In this document: piece after piece, positions 55,235-64,000 of the stretch
How positions within the stretch are numbered: position 1 is the stretch's first letter
How the letters are laid out: every line of letters begins with the position of its first letter
Assembly: GCA_007922195.1 (NCBI GenBank)
Contig: ML681995.1
Coordinates: 19,336,764 to 19,400,763, forward strand
Length of the DNA: 64,000 nt
Source: Podocnemis expansa
Lineage: Eukaryota > Chordata > Testudines > Podocnemididae
Direction: 5' to 3'
The notes under the pieces: generated by a model
Seen by the model: only the letters and a program-made list of their open reading frames with translations
The model's database searches: none
What the model was told of the DNA's origin: nothing
Translations under genes and position numbers: made by a program

Positions 55235-57148
55235 CAGGGGTTAAAGTAAGGGGAAACACACCAGAACACTATTGTGGGGGCCACACATTTTAGGGACCAG
55301 TGTTCTGGGGCCCCTAAAAATAGAAAAATGTGGCAGAACACAGCATTCTGGAGTGTTCCCCCTTACCAGTAGCTGTGGCCCTTGCTTGACCGGAAGACAC
55401 AATCTTCTGGCATGTAGGGAGCTGACTCAGCTGAGCCTGGCTGGGAGTTTTTAGATCTCCTGCCCTGAGCATGCTCTGAGCTTGCTCAGGGTAGCAACAG
55501 CAGCCTGTGGCCGGCCAGGTAGCAGGAGCTCCGGTGGCCAGGTAAGGAGGAAGGAGGGGTCCTTGGAAGGTCTCAGAGACAGGCAGCTGGCGGGGAAAGG
55601 GTGCGGGGGTCGGTGGGGAGCCTCTTATCCTTCGGCCCTGAGCCTGGCCTGAGGAGCTGGTGAGGACCCCCAGCACCTGGCCTCATGCATGAGGGGCTGA
55701 AGTAAAACTAAGTGCTGTCCTGCAGCACCATACTCCCGCCTCTAGTCATGAGCCCTGAGCTCCATGGAGCAGGAGCTGCACACCACAAGGCTCACAAGTC
55801 TGAGAGTTTTCTACAGGAATGCTTCCTCTAGATGAGGTCAGGGAGAAATGCATCACAGGGAGAGGCACCCCAGCCCTGCTCTTATGTAGGACAGAGAGAG
55901 ATGCTGCAATAGTCCCTCACCCATAGGCCAGAGGGGAGGCACCTGCAGAGACAGGTGTCAGTTATTCAAAGCACAGACTCCAGAGAGAAAATTCCATGGG
56001 GGGGTTAGTCTAGTGAGCAAAACAAACAAGGAGTCTGGTGGCACTTAAAAGACTAACAAGGCAATAAAGATTAACCAATTTATTTAAGTGCCAACAGCCT
56101 CCTTGCTTGTTTGGCTTAGAGAAAATGAAACCGCAACCAGGTTACAGTCCCCTTACTGACTGACAGGAGTAGATAGGGTGCAAAATGACAAGTATGTTAC
56201 TGGATTTACAGTCACCCACCACCCCAAGTCCGTCCCAGAAGGGCTGAGGACTGGTTGCTAAGCAGGGCAAAGGACAAGCCTAGAATAGTTTGAAAACTGG
56301 TTCACCCATTACCAAAAATGTGTTAAGGGCTGACTTAGTTTATATCTAAATGTTCTTTCCTATTTGAGCCCAGCAGGAACAAAACCAAATAAAGACTCTG
56401 AAATCCTGGCAACGGATATGTCTGACTACAGCCCAGGGGCCCCATGAGAGTTGTTTTTCTCTGTGTGCTTTTGACACCAGTAAAAGACTAAGATACTAGC
56501 ACTTTATTAGGACTAAACACAGTGGATTAGTCAGCGGAAAACAATTGCTCTCTTCCCCTCAACTCCATTCCCAGTTGCCATGGAACCAGGTGTTCAAGGA
56601 TAATTTGGGGGGGCCTGGAACGCTCCTGTGCCAGTGGGCCCCCCTCCAGTGCCAGTGAGCCCCCCCCATGCCAGTGGGCCACCCCCAGACCCCAGCTCCT
56701 GCCACCCAATACCCTCCCGCCCAGCACAAGCCAGCTGCCCCCATGCTCACCGGCGGCGACACAGTTGGGGAGGTGGGAGCGGTAGGCCGTGGCGGGGGCT
56801 TGAGCAGCAGGCCCCAGGTTGGGGTCTGGGCCTGGAAGGGGACAGGTTTGGGGTGGAGCTTGAGCCCCTAGGAATCCCCCTGGCCCCTGCCCCCATCCCC
56901 TGCCCGCTGGAATGCGGCAGAATGCTACTCCGGGGCCTTCTATTTCTAGGGGCCCAGCGTTCAGGCCTCTAAAAATAGACCAGGAACCGGGAACGCAGTG
57001 TTCCCGGGCCCGCTATTTTTCGATGGTGGGCCCCAGAATGCAGCATGACGGCTCCACATTCTATTTTTAAGGGCCCCAGAACGCCAAGCCCCTAAAAATA
57101 GTGGGCCCTGGAACAGCGTTCCAGGCGTTCCCGCATACTTTAACCCCG
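55235..57148. mobile_element. Candidate 1.9-kb inverted-repeat element with cargo
   Basis: The left end caggggttaaagtaagggga and the right end reading gcatactttaaccccg are inverted partners, and each is followed inward by blocks rich in 'ccctaaaaatag' and 'ttctgggg' phrases (55285-55345, 56940-57130). A Penelope palindrome lies in the middle (56003-56118). An 8-bp duplication is not evident, so the whole-element reading is tentative. Confidence 0.5.
56003..56118. mobile_element. Penelope tail palindrome 3
   Basis: The left half in minus orientation, 'ggttagtctagtgagcaaaa' then 'ggtggcacttaaaagactaa', faces a right half in plus orientation, 'atttatttaagtgccaacag' then 'cctccttgcttgtttggc'. 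This copy is more diverged than the other two. Confidence 0.75.
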
Positions 57149-57149
57149 G

Positions 57150-57612
57150 CATGGAACCTTGTTGCCCTATTCCATTCCTTCTCCTTCTTGAATAAGAGTA
57201 AGGGAAGGGAAAGGGGGATGGTTTCTTCACAAAGGGTAGTATCTTTAAAATACCTTCCCCATACATCACCCATTGTTTCATTAGTAAATCCCGTGCTTGG
57301 TAAACATTATTAATTTCTTCTGCTATTTGCCCAGTAGTGGAAACTCATTCCGGACACGGGGCTTGCCTCAGTGCTGCAAGTGAGTGACTACGGATCAGTC
57401 AACAGCTGCATGTAATGTAATTGTGGCTACCCTCACCCACAGCGTCAGGGAGCCAGGGGCAGATTAGGGAAGGAGTCAGATTGGGGCTGTGAGACTGGGG
57501 AAGCGGGGGGCGAGGGTTAAGAGGGCTGGAGTGGGGACTCAGGGGCAGGGAGCTTAGGGAGTGGGGATGGGGGCAGAGGAGGACATGGGAAAAGAGAGGT
57601 CTGATGTGGGCA
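57150..57612. other. Unassigned sequence
   Basis: No recognisable gene or repeat end. The G-rich stretch 57470-57590 is low in complexity. Confidence 0.4.
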
Positions 57613-57620
57613 CTGGTGGA

Positions 57621-57798
57621 CAGGGCCATAACGCGGCGTTTTGCCACCCGGGGCATGTTCTGATCGGAACATGCCCCTTCCCATTAGTGGCACTCAGAGC
57701 TGGCACTGCAAAGCCACCCCTTAATAGAGCAGCTCTACTGAGCCGCTTCGGGCCACCCGGGGCTGTGCCCCATCAGCCCTGCCGTAGTTACGGCCCTG
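57621..57798. mobile_element. Small hAT element
   Basis: The 178-bp element begins cagggccataacgcggc and ends gtagttacggccctg. The flanking 8-mers ctggtgga (57613-57620) and ctagtgga (57799-57806) agree at seven of eight positions. The left end is like that at 45822. Confidence 0.88.
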
Positions 57799-57989
57799 CT
57801 AGTGGACAAGGTTGGGTTGATGTTGTGGATTTGAGGCTGTGCTTCATTTGTGAGGAAAGAGCTGATGGGGCTCAAAAATGCCTACCTGAGCTGGGGCCCG
57901 CACATGCATGAAGGGGACCCGAACAATATGGGAAGGGGGCCTGGAGATTAGGAGGGTTCTGGGGCCTGTCAAGTTATGCTTTAACCACT

Positions 57990-58165
57990 GATAGCACTTT
58001 TCATTGCTAGATCTCAGAGCACTTCACCATCTTTAATGCATTTATCCTCACAATACTCTGGAGATAAGACAGTGGTTTTACCCCTATTTTTAACAAATGG
58101 GGAACAGAGTCACAGAGAGGCTAGATGAATTGCCTAAGGTTACACAGGAATTTGAATCAAGTGAG
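57990..58165 (+). mobile_element. MIR-like SINE
   Basis: The plus strand contains the full conserved core: 'ctcagagcacttcaccatct', 'taatgcatttatcctcacaa', 'atttttaacaaatggggaac' and 'attgcctaaggttacacagg'. It is the best preserved MIR-like copy in the window. Confidence 0.85.
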
Positions 58166-58304
58166 GAACAACAGAGAGCAGGCAGAGAAGAACAACAAGC
58201 AGCGCACAGATTAAGAAACCATGTGCATTGTGGTGGGGATTCCACACTAATGGCTATTAGGAGGGACCAGGCTGCCAGCTCATTGGATTGAACTGTCCAG
58301 TGTT

Positions 58305-59395
58305 TAAACATGCATCACAGAAATTTAAGGCTGGAAGAGGCCTGGAGGAGCCACCTAGCTCAGCTCCTCACAGTGAGGCAGGACTAAATAAATCGAGCGT
58401 GTCCCTGAAAGGTGTTTCTCTATTCAGTTCTTTAAAACCTCTAGTGACAGGGATTCCACAACATATTCCAGAGCTGAACTATCTTTACAATTGGAATGTT
58501 TTTCCAAACAGTTAAGCTGAGTCTCCCTTGCTATGGGTTAAGTTCATTATTTCTTGTCCTACCCTCAGTAGTCATGGAGAACAATTAATCAATCTCTTTA
58601 TAGTAGCCCTTAACATATCGGAAGGCTGTTATGAAGTCCCTGCTCAGTCTTCTTGTCTCAAGTCTAACAATGCCCTCATTTTTAAATCTTTCTTCACAGG
58701 TAAAAGTTTCTAAACCTTTTATCATTTTTGTTGATGTCCTCTGGACTGTCTCCAGTTTATGCATCATTCCTAAAAGTACTCAAAACTGAACACAGTACTT
58801 CAGCTGAGGCCTCATCAGTGTGAAACAGAGCAGGATAATTTCCTCCCACACCTTACTCATGACACTTACAGACTCTAAGGTCAGAAGGCACCAATTGGAT
58901 CATCTACTCTGACCGCCAACACTACGCAAGTCCCAAAACCTCACCCATCTCCTTAAGCACAAACCTCTATCTTATGACTGAGTTAATAAAGGCCTCATAT
59001 CATGGTTTAAAGACTTTAAGATACAAAGACACACCTATTAATATAACTCAGAATGACATTGGCCTGTTTTCACTACATCATACGGTTAGTTGATATTCAT
59101 CTTGCAATCTACTATAATCCCCAGCTTCTTTTCTTCAGTACTGCTGCCTAGCCACTTATTCCCCATTTTGTACTTATGCAACTGATTTTTCCCTCTTCGG
59201 CATAGAGCTTTGCACTTTTCTGTCTTTAGTTTCATTTTGTAGCTGTCGGACCAATTCTCCAATTTATCAAGGTCATTTGGAATTCTAATCCTGTCCTCCA
59301 GTGTTGTAACTCCACTCATCTTGGTGTCAGATGCAAATTGTACAAGCACACACTCCACTTCATTATCCAAGTAATTAAATGAAGTGGATGAGCAA
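58305..59395 (-). mobile_element. CR1 LINE with reverse transcriptase relic, interrupted
   Basis: The 3' end is at 58305 (plus strand 'cacagaaatttaaggctgga') and coding relics run up to 59395. The minus strand gives, from 59375, 'QFASDTKMSGVTTLEDRIRI', then 'NQLHKYKMGNKWLGSSTEEK', 'KLGIIVDCKMNIN' and a stop at 59086; after the inserted CR1, 'WEEIILLCFTLMRPQLKYCV' and, at 58758-58585, 'KLETVQRTSTKMIKGLETF' follow. These are the palm and C-terminal parts of CR1 reverse transcriptase. The usual catalytic Asp-Asp pair reads Ser-Asp. Several stops are present, so the copy is dead. A second CR1 tail occupies 58861-59033. Confidence 0.88.
58861..59033 (-). mobile_element. CR1 3' end inserted in another CR1
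   Basis: The plus strand reads 'cttacagactctaaggtcag' then 'aaggcaccaattggatcatc', the complement of a CR1 3' terminus. It separates the host phrases ending in 'ctcatgaca' from those starting 'cctattaatataactcag', which are contiguous in other copies of the family. The end near 59033 is approximate. Confidence 0.7.
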
Positions 59396-59850
59396 CTGAT
59401 CATGAGCTCCCAGTCCAAAGCTGTGACACAAAGGGCTATTAAGATCCTTGGATGTGTGAACAGGAGTAACAAGTTAGAGCAGGAAGTGATTTTACCTCTA
59501 TTTATGGCATTAGTAAAATGGGAACACTGCATCCAGTTCTAATGGCCACAGTTCAACAAGGATGTTGGAAAACTGGAAAGGGCTCAGTAGCTAGTCGTAA
59601 TTTTTTTCAAAGGCTGGAGAAAATGCCTTACAGTGTGAGAATTGCAGAGCACAGTCAGTTTAGGCTGTCAAAAAGAGGATTGATTTGTGATTTGCTTATG
59701 GCATGTGGAAGTACTTTCATGTGGACAAAATACTAGGTACTAAAGGGTAGAGTTATGCAGACCAAAGGCCAAGGGCTAGAAGCTGAAGTCAGACAAATTC
59801 AGTTTTAAAAGCAAGGATAATGTAAAGTTGGAAAGGTCCCTCCAAAAAGG
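59396..59850 (+). mobile_element. CR1 LINE relic, opposite orientation
   Basis: The plus strand encodes decayed CR1 reverse transcriptase C-terminal sequence: 'AVTQRAIKILGCVNRSN', 'EVILPLFMALVKWEHCIQF' and 'QFNKDVGKLERAQ', then shifted frames, to about 59810 ('KLKSDKFSFK'). Stops and frameshifts are frequent. It abuts the minus-strand CR1 head to head, and the join near 59395 has no visible spacer. Confidence 0.8.
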
Positions 59851-60095
59851 ATCAGGCAATACAGACAATGCTGAAGAGGTTTATTTACAGTACCAGGACT
59901 TCTGAACAAAGACTGTTATAGCTTCACAATAAGAGTAACACAGCATTTGCTTATATGCTGGTTTCCTAAGAGTTCTTGCTTCTTTTAGAAAAACAACTCC
60001 ATAGTAAGAAGGGTCAAGGTGAGGGAGGCATCTCAACAGGTTGGGAAATGCTAACTTCTGTATAAGGAGGTTGGATGAGTATGTGATTATCAGCC
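59851..60095. other. Unassigned sequence
   Basis: No recognisable gene or repeat end. Confidence 0.35.
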
Positions 60096-60116
60096 AGGGA
60101 TGAACAGATGACATGG

Positions 60117-60275
60117 GAAGGGTATATGACATGGGATGGGTGGTGGGCACGTGGCAAAAGATGGGAAGGGATATGTGGCAAACGACAGTCAGAAGAAGGG
60201 TCTTACGCCTATAGAGGGGGAAAGGGTATGTGACAATGGACAGTCAGGAAGGTACGTGGCAATAGACAGTCAGCA
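60117..60275. repeat. Degenerate minisatellite
   Basis: About five imperfect units share the theme 'tatgtggcaaacgacagtca' or shorter. Examples are 'gtatgtgacaatggacagtc' and 'gtacgtggcaatagacagtc'. Unit length varies. Confidence 0.7.
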
Positions 60276-60371
60276 TACTGTTAGTCTGGGGGTACCCTCT
60301 GTGTCTATGAGGCCTAGTGTCCTTGAATGACCTAACCGTAACAAACCATTGAAACAAACTATGAAAGGAAA

Positions 60372-60893
60372 CGGGGCTGTCCTGGGGAGGTGGGTGAGAG
60401 GGGTGAGCGGGACAACGCGGGGCCTGCATTTCTGCCCCCCCCCCCCCCATGGCCGGCTGTTCTTTATCCTGGAGGTGGGGTGAGCCAGCCAAAAGTGAAG
60501 GCCAGGTTCTGTGCTCCCATGCCGAAGGCAGCAGGTGGGGGGGGCGAGAGGCAGCATTGCAGGCCCCATGCTGCCTCCCGTTCCCTCCCAAATGCTTTCA
60601 GCACGGAGCAAGGGGGGCCAGGAGTGTGGAACCTGACCTCTGCCTTTGGCCAGCTTGCTCTGCCCCCCAGGATGGAGAACAGCTGGCCCAGGGGTCGGGC
60701 TCTTCTGTGCTGCCCCTCCTCTGGGCTGGCTGTTTCGCCCTAGGGTGGGGAGGGCCGGCCCAGAGGCGAGGCAGGAGAGCAGAGCCCAACCCCTGGGCTG
60801 GTTGGCCCCATCCCCCAGTGCAGGGGGCAGGTGTGGAGGGACCTGCAGAGGCTGATTGGCCTGGGGCTCTGCAGCCCCCTAGGGATGGCTCTG
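60372..60893. mobile_element. GC-rich hAT with degenerate tandem interior
   Basis: A perfect 8-bp duplication, aaaggaaa, lies at 60364-60371 and 60894-60901. The ends are cggggctgtcctgggg and ccctagggatggctctg. The interior (60440-60850) consists of degenerate units of about 100 bp on the theme 'ctggctgttt' to 'gggccggcccagagg'. The right end resembles that of 46518-48594. Several overlapping open frames on both strands are artefacts. Confidence 0.88.
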
Positions 60894-60901
60894 AAAGGAA
60901 A

Positions 60902-61690
60902 TGGTGGGTTCTTTATGATCTGAAGTCTTCCAATCAAGCGTGGGTGGCTGCCATCCCAGAAGGTCTATTTTAGTCAAAAACACAAGCTGTTACTGGACTC
61001 TGTACAGGGGCAACTGGATGTAATTCTGTGATAACATACCTGACCCAATGGTCTTTTCTCATGTGAAAATCTCTGAATCTGGGAAACCCTTGCTGACAGT
61101 TGGTACCAAATTATGCAAAAACTAATGTGGAAATTTCCATTCTGTGCAGCATAGGGTCTTAACTTGCAGATCCTCAGGAGTGCTTGAATATAGGTGTCAT
61201 CAGTGATCAGCACAAACAGCAGTCAGCAATTGCTCAATTAATTAAAATATTTTACAGTTCCAAAGTAAAGGCAAACAAATGCAATGGGTATAAGCCATGT
61301 GCATGTCACTTTATTAATGACAAATCTTACTCATTACACTTGCAGTTAAGTCTGATCACAGAAAAATTTTAAAAATTGACCTTCTGCTATTTCCATCAAA
61401 GATTTCTGTTCAGGACAGCAGATAGGTTGAAAGGCACCAAGATTTTAATGGATGCACCTCAAAGCAGTGGTCTGTGACTTTTCAAACACCATTCATTGAC
61501 GATTCAGACAAACATTAAATTGTCCCTCCCACAGAAAAGTCTTTCATCTGCTGTCTATGGATCTCTTTTCCAAGTAAACTGAATACAATAATAATATTTA
61601 AAATAATGTTTCAAATATTAATTAGTTCAATACAAGTCGTCAAAATTATTGGTGTAAACAGTAGATTTATTAAAGCAAAGGCATTTTCAT
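60902..61690. other. Unassigned AT-rich sequence
   Basis: No recognisable gene or repeat end. Confidence 0.4.
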
Positions 61691-61694
61691 TATA

Positions 61695-61935
61695 GGAAGA
61701 TAGGTCCAGCAATGGCTATTAGCCAAGATGGTCAGGGATGCAACTCCATGCTCTAGGCGTCCCTAAACCTCTGATGGCCAGAAGTAAGGACTGGATGACA
61801 GGGGATGAATCACTTGATAATTGCCCTGTTTGATTCATTCCCTCTGAAGCATGTGGCACTGGCCACTGTGCCAGGACCCAGGATACTAGGCTAACTGGAC
61901 CATTGGTCTGACCCACTCTGACCATTGTTATGTTT
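61695..61935 (+). mobile_element. CR1 LINE 3' UTR
   Basis: The plus strand follows the CR1 UTR: 'ggctattagccaagatggtc', 'cctaaacctctgatggccag', 'cattccctctgaagcatgtg', 'ctggaccattggtctgaccc' and a terminal 'ttgttatgttttg'. It has no coding part. Confidence 0.92.
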
Positions 61936-64000
61936 TGTTCTTATAGGTACAAAGATAACATACAACATTGAGAAACGCATGAAACGTTTCCACAAACTTA
62001 GTTAAACTGAGGTCAGGTATTTCTATGATGGCATTTTGTAATGAAAACAGAAAGGAGGTGGAAATATTCTAGCCACAGGTAGAGTTCTCCAAATTCCATT
62101 CAAGGCATAATTATAATTGTGAAGTGAAATGGAAGGGCTGTTTGGCTGCAAACTGCACAGGAACAAAGGTTTGGGTCCAGCAATGATTTGTCCTTGTTCC
62201 TTTGGAACAGTCAAAGGGTCATGGGGACTTGTCACTTGAGATGACACAAGATTTACTTTGTCACAGACAGCCAATCAAGGCCAACTCTTGATTAAAATGC
62301 AGTAGGGAAGTGGGGAGGAGTAGTGACAATTGGCAGCATGTTACACAAGACTGAATCAGCAAATAGTACGCACCGGCTATTTCAAACTAGTCTAACAGTC
62401 ATGGGCTCATGTCATGCAGGATGATCCGGGACACATTTGGCACATGCAGTTCATTTAAACCCAGCTTCTGAGGCAAGCCCTCTATGCAATAAAGTGGGGT
62501 GGGGGCATGATCTGGGAGAGCATATTGCATAGACACAAGGTTTCTAGTCAGGAAGTAAATAATAATAATAATAAATAATAAATAATGTGAATTTTAAATC
62601 ACACTCAAGCATGCTCATTTAATGACCTTTCTAGTAATTTAATCTTATACTGATACATTTTAAAATAATGTTGACCCCTGAATAAGGATCTGAGAATCAC
62701 AAATTAGAAACTGAGAACATGGAACCAACACCAGACTTATTCACCCCACCTTCTTTTCCCCAATGGACTCTGCTCACACTTTCTTACTGAGCCTCTTAGC
62801 CTTCAAGGAGGAGCAGGAAACCCCTTGCAAATTAAAGCAACAACCTATAATTCCAACACAGGTTTCAAATACACCTCATAATACCTATAAGGATGAGCTG
62901 AAACACTCTTCATCTCCCAAGAGCTGAGTTCAGGTTTCCCCCCATAAGGGCTGACAATATCACTGGTAGAGTAAGATGCACAGTTCTCAGGGCTAGATGT
63001 GCTCACAGCTCCAGACTAACCCAGGTAACAACAGGGCAGTGGAGTAAGGTAGCTGGAGCTCATATCTAGAGAGCTTTGTTAAAAAGAATAAATGAACTCG
63101 AAGCTTGTGGGAGGTTCTGGATTGAAAGTACTGGATTCTCTTCAGAGAGAGTCCCTCAGGAAGAGGCAGCAACAACAGAAGAGCTCCTATTTTGCCCTGC
63201 CAATGTGGTTCATCTCTGAATTGCAAGGGCCACTTCAAGGGATGAAGTTCAGTTTAGGACATGGAGGTCAAGGGTGAGACACCCCACAAGTATCCATTTT
63301 AGGGCCTTTTCAGAGGTCCTAAAAGAATCACATGCCTCACGCTAAAAGAAGTGACAACCATAGATAATATATGTCTTGAATAACTTTTTTTTTTGCCAGA
63401 GCTGACATGAAGAAAGAACAATCATATTTAACAAAAGTGAATTACGAGATGACAGCCAACTTGTTAATCGTTTAGCCTTCTCTGTATTTTATCTTGGCCA
63501 AAGAAAGTGAATCTGAAAAGCTAGTTTCTCTCTTTGGTGCCAAATATCCCCTGCAGTGCAACCTACTGACATCACATGCTGAGTGTGGTTCTCTCTTACA
63601 ATTAGAAAGATTCTCTTTGAGCACATGAATTAGACGCAATGAGAAGGGAGGCGGAAGGGTTTCACATTTGAGGGAAGGAAACAAAGAAACCTCAAACCTG
63701 ATCTATCAGGCATCTGCATTAGCAAAAAGCCACTCTTGGGCATCTAACACAGCATGCAAAACTAATGGGCCACTTCCTCAGTGGGTGATTTCTCACTGGC
63801 TCCTCAACAGTGCAGATGTACAGTCATTGCCAGAGTCATGACAATGTATACCAGCTCACTCTCTGGCTGCTGTAAGAAACCAAATGAGCGTGTGGTCACC
63901 CGCAGGGAATCAAAAGTCTGACCTCACAAACTTTCGAACATTCAGCCATGTAAGTGAAGATTTCCATTCCTTGCCCAATTCTGCAGCTGTTACATTGTTA
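61936..64000. other. Unassigned AT-rich sequence
   Basis: No recognisable gene or mobile-element end. A TAA microsatellite lies at 62559-62587. Short open frames on both strands lack motifs. Confidence 0.4.
62559..62587. repeat. TAA microsatellite
   Basis: Tandem taa/aaat units, slightly imperfect. Confidence 0.9.

Noticed and set aside
60390..60973. Overlapping frames of 117 and 174 codons
   Set aside because: They fall on the degenerate tandem interior of a hAT with perfect duplication.
1..64000. tRNA, rRNA, riboswitch, operon or bacterial system
   Set aside because: No such structure was seen on reading. The sequence is vertebrate intergenic or intronic in character. A tRNAscan or Rfam search could still find small RNA genes that I cannot see.

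Overview
This is a vertebrate nuclear DNA window with no convincing host gene; no multi-exon coding structure, rRNA, tRNA, CRISPR array or bacterial-type operon was seen. Nearly everything recognisable is a transposable element. The mix of CR1 LINEs, MIR/L2-like relics, RTE and Tx1-like LINEs, a Penelope-like element with a GIY-YIG domain, a DIRS-like retroelement, PIF/Harbinger transposons and many non-autonomous hAT elements, without Alu or mammalian L1, fits a sauropsid. A turtle is most likely, but that is an inference from repeat content. One 400-base run of N (7189-7588) is an assembly gap inside a hAT element.

Layout. 1-9460: mostly unassigned AT-rich DNA with an L2-like tail, a 188-bp hAT, a long repeat copy (R1, 4481-5860) that contains its own inserted element, a CR1 tail and a 1-kb hAT holding a G-rich minisatellite and the gap. 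9466-11397: a composite inverted-repeat element carrying a Penelope fragment and a minisatellite. 11400-16430: a CR1 tail, a GC-rich hAT-like block and unassigned DNA. 16371-17122: a Penelope tail split by a GC-rich hAT. 17172-19697: a 2.5-kb Harbinger element with relics of both its genes, a DDE transposase (+) and a Myb/SANT-like protein (-), convergent and both broken. 19700-22250: unassigned. 22252-24375: nested Penelope and Harbinger-like insertions. 25090-26482: a second, inverted copy of the composite element. 28202-28620: a palindrome-rich MITE. 28975-29990: MIR and CR1 relics. 33269-40075: a second copy of the long repeat (R2), split by a hAT and by a 5.2-kb DIRS-like element with inverted terminal repeats and an internal complementary region.

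40700-50943: hAT, Penelope palindromes, L2 tails, an RTE relic, CR1, GC-rich Harbinger-like DNA, and a hAT-in-hAT-in-hAT nest (46518-48594). 51470-52400: the 3' end of a Tx1/L1-like LINE with a near-intact 172-codon reading frame. 54320-57148: two GC-rich hATs and a larger inverted-repeat candidate. 57621-61935: small hAT, MIR, nested CR1s with reverse-transcriptase relics, a minisatellite, another hAT and a CR1 tail. The last 2 kb show nothing recognisable.

The elements do not form a working pathway; all coding relics are broken or truncated. The most interesting structures are the composite element that amplified with a captured, internally inverted Penelope fragment, and the complete DIRS terminal architecture around a decayed gag-like reading frame. 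I found no evidence for an undescribed functional system.
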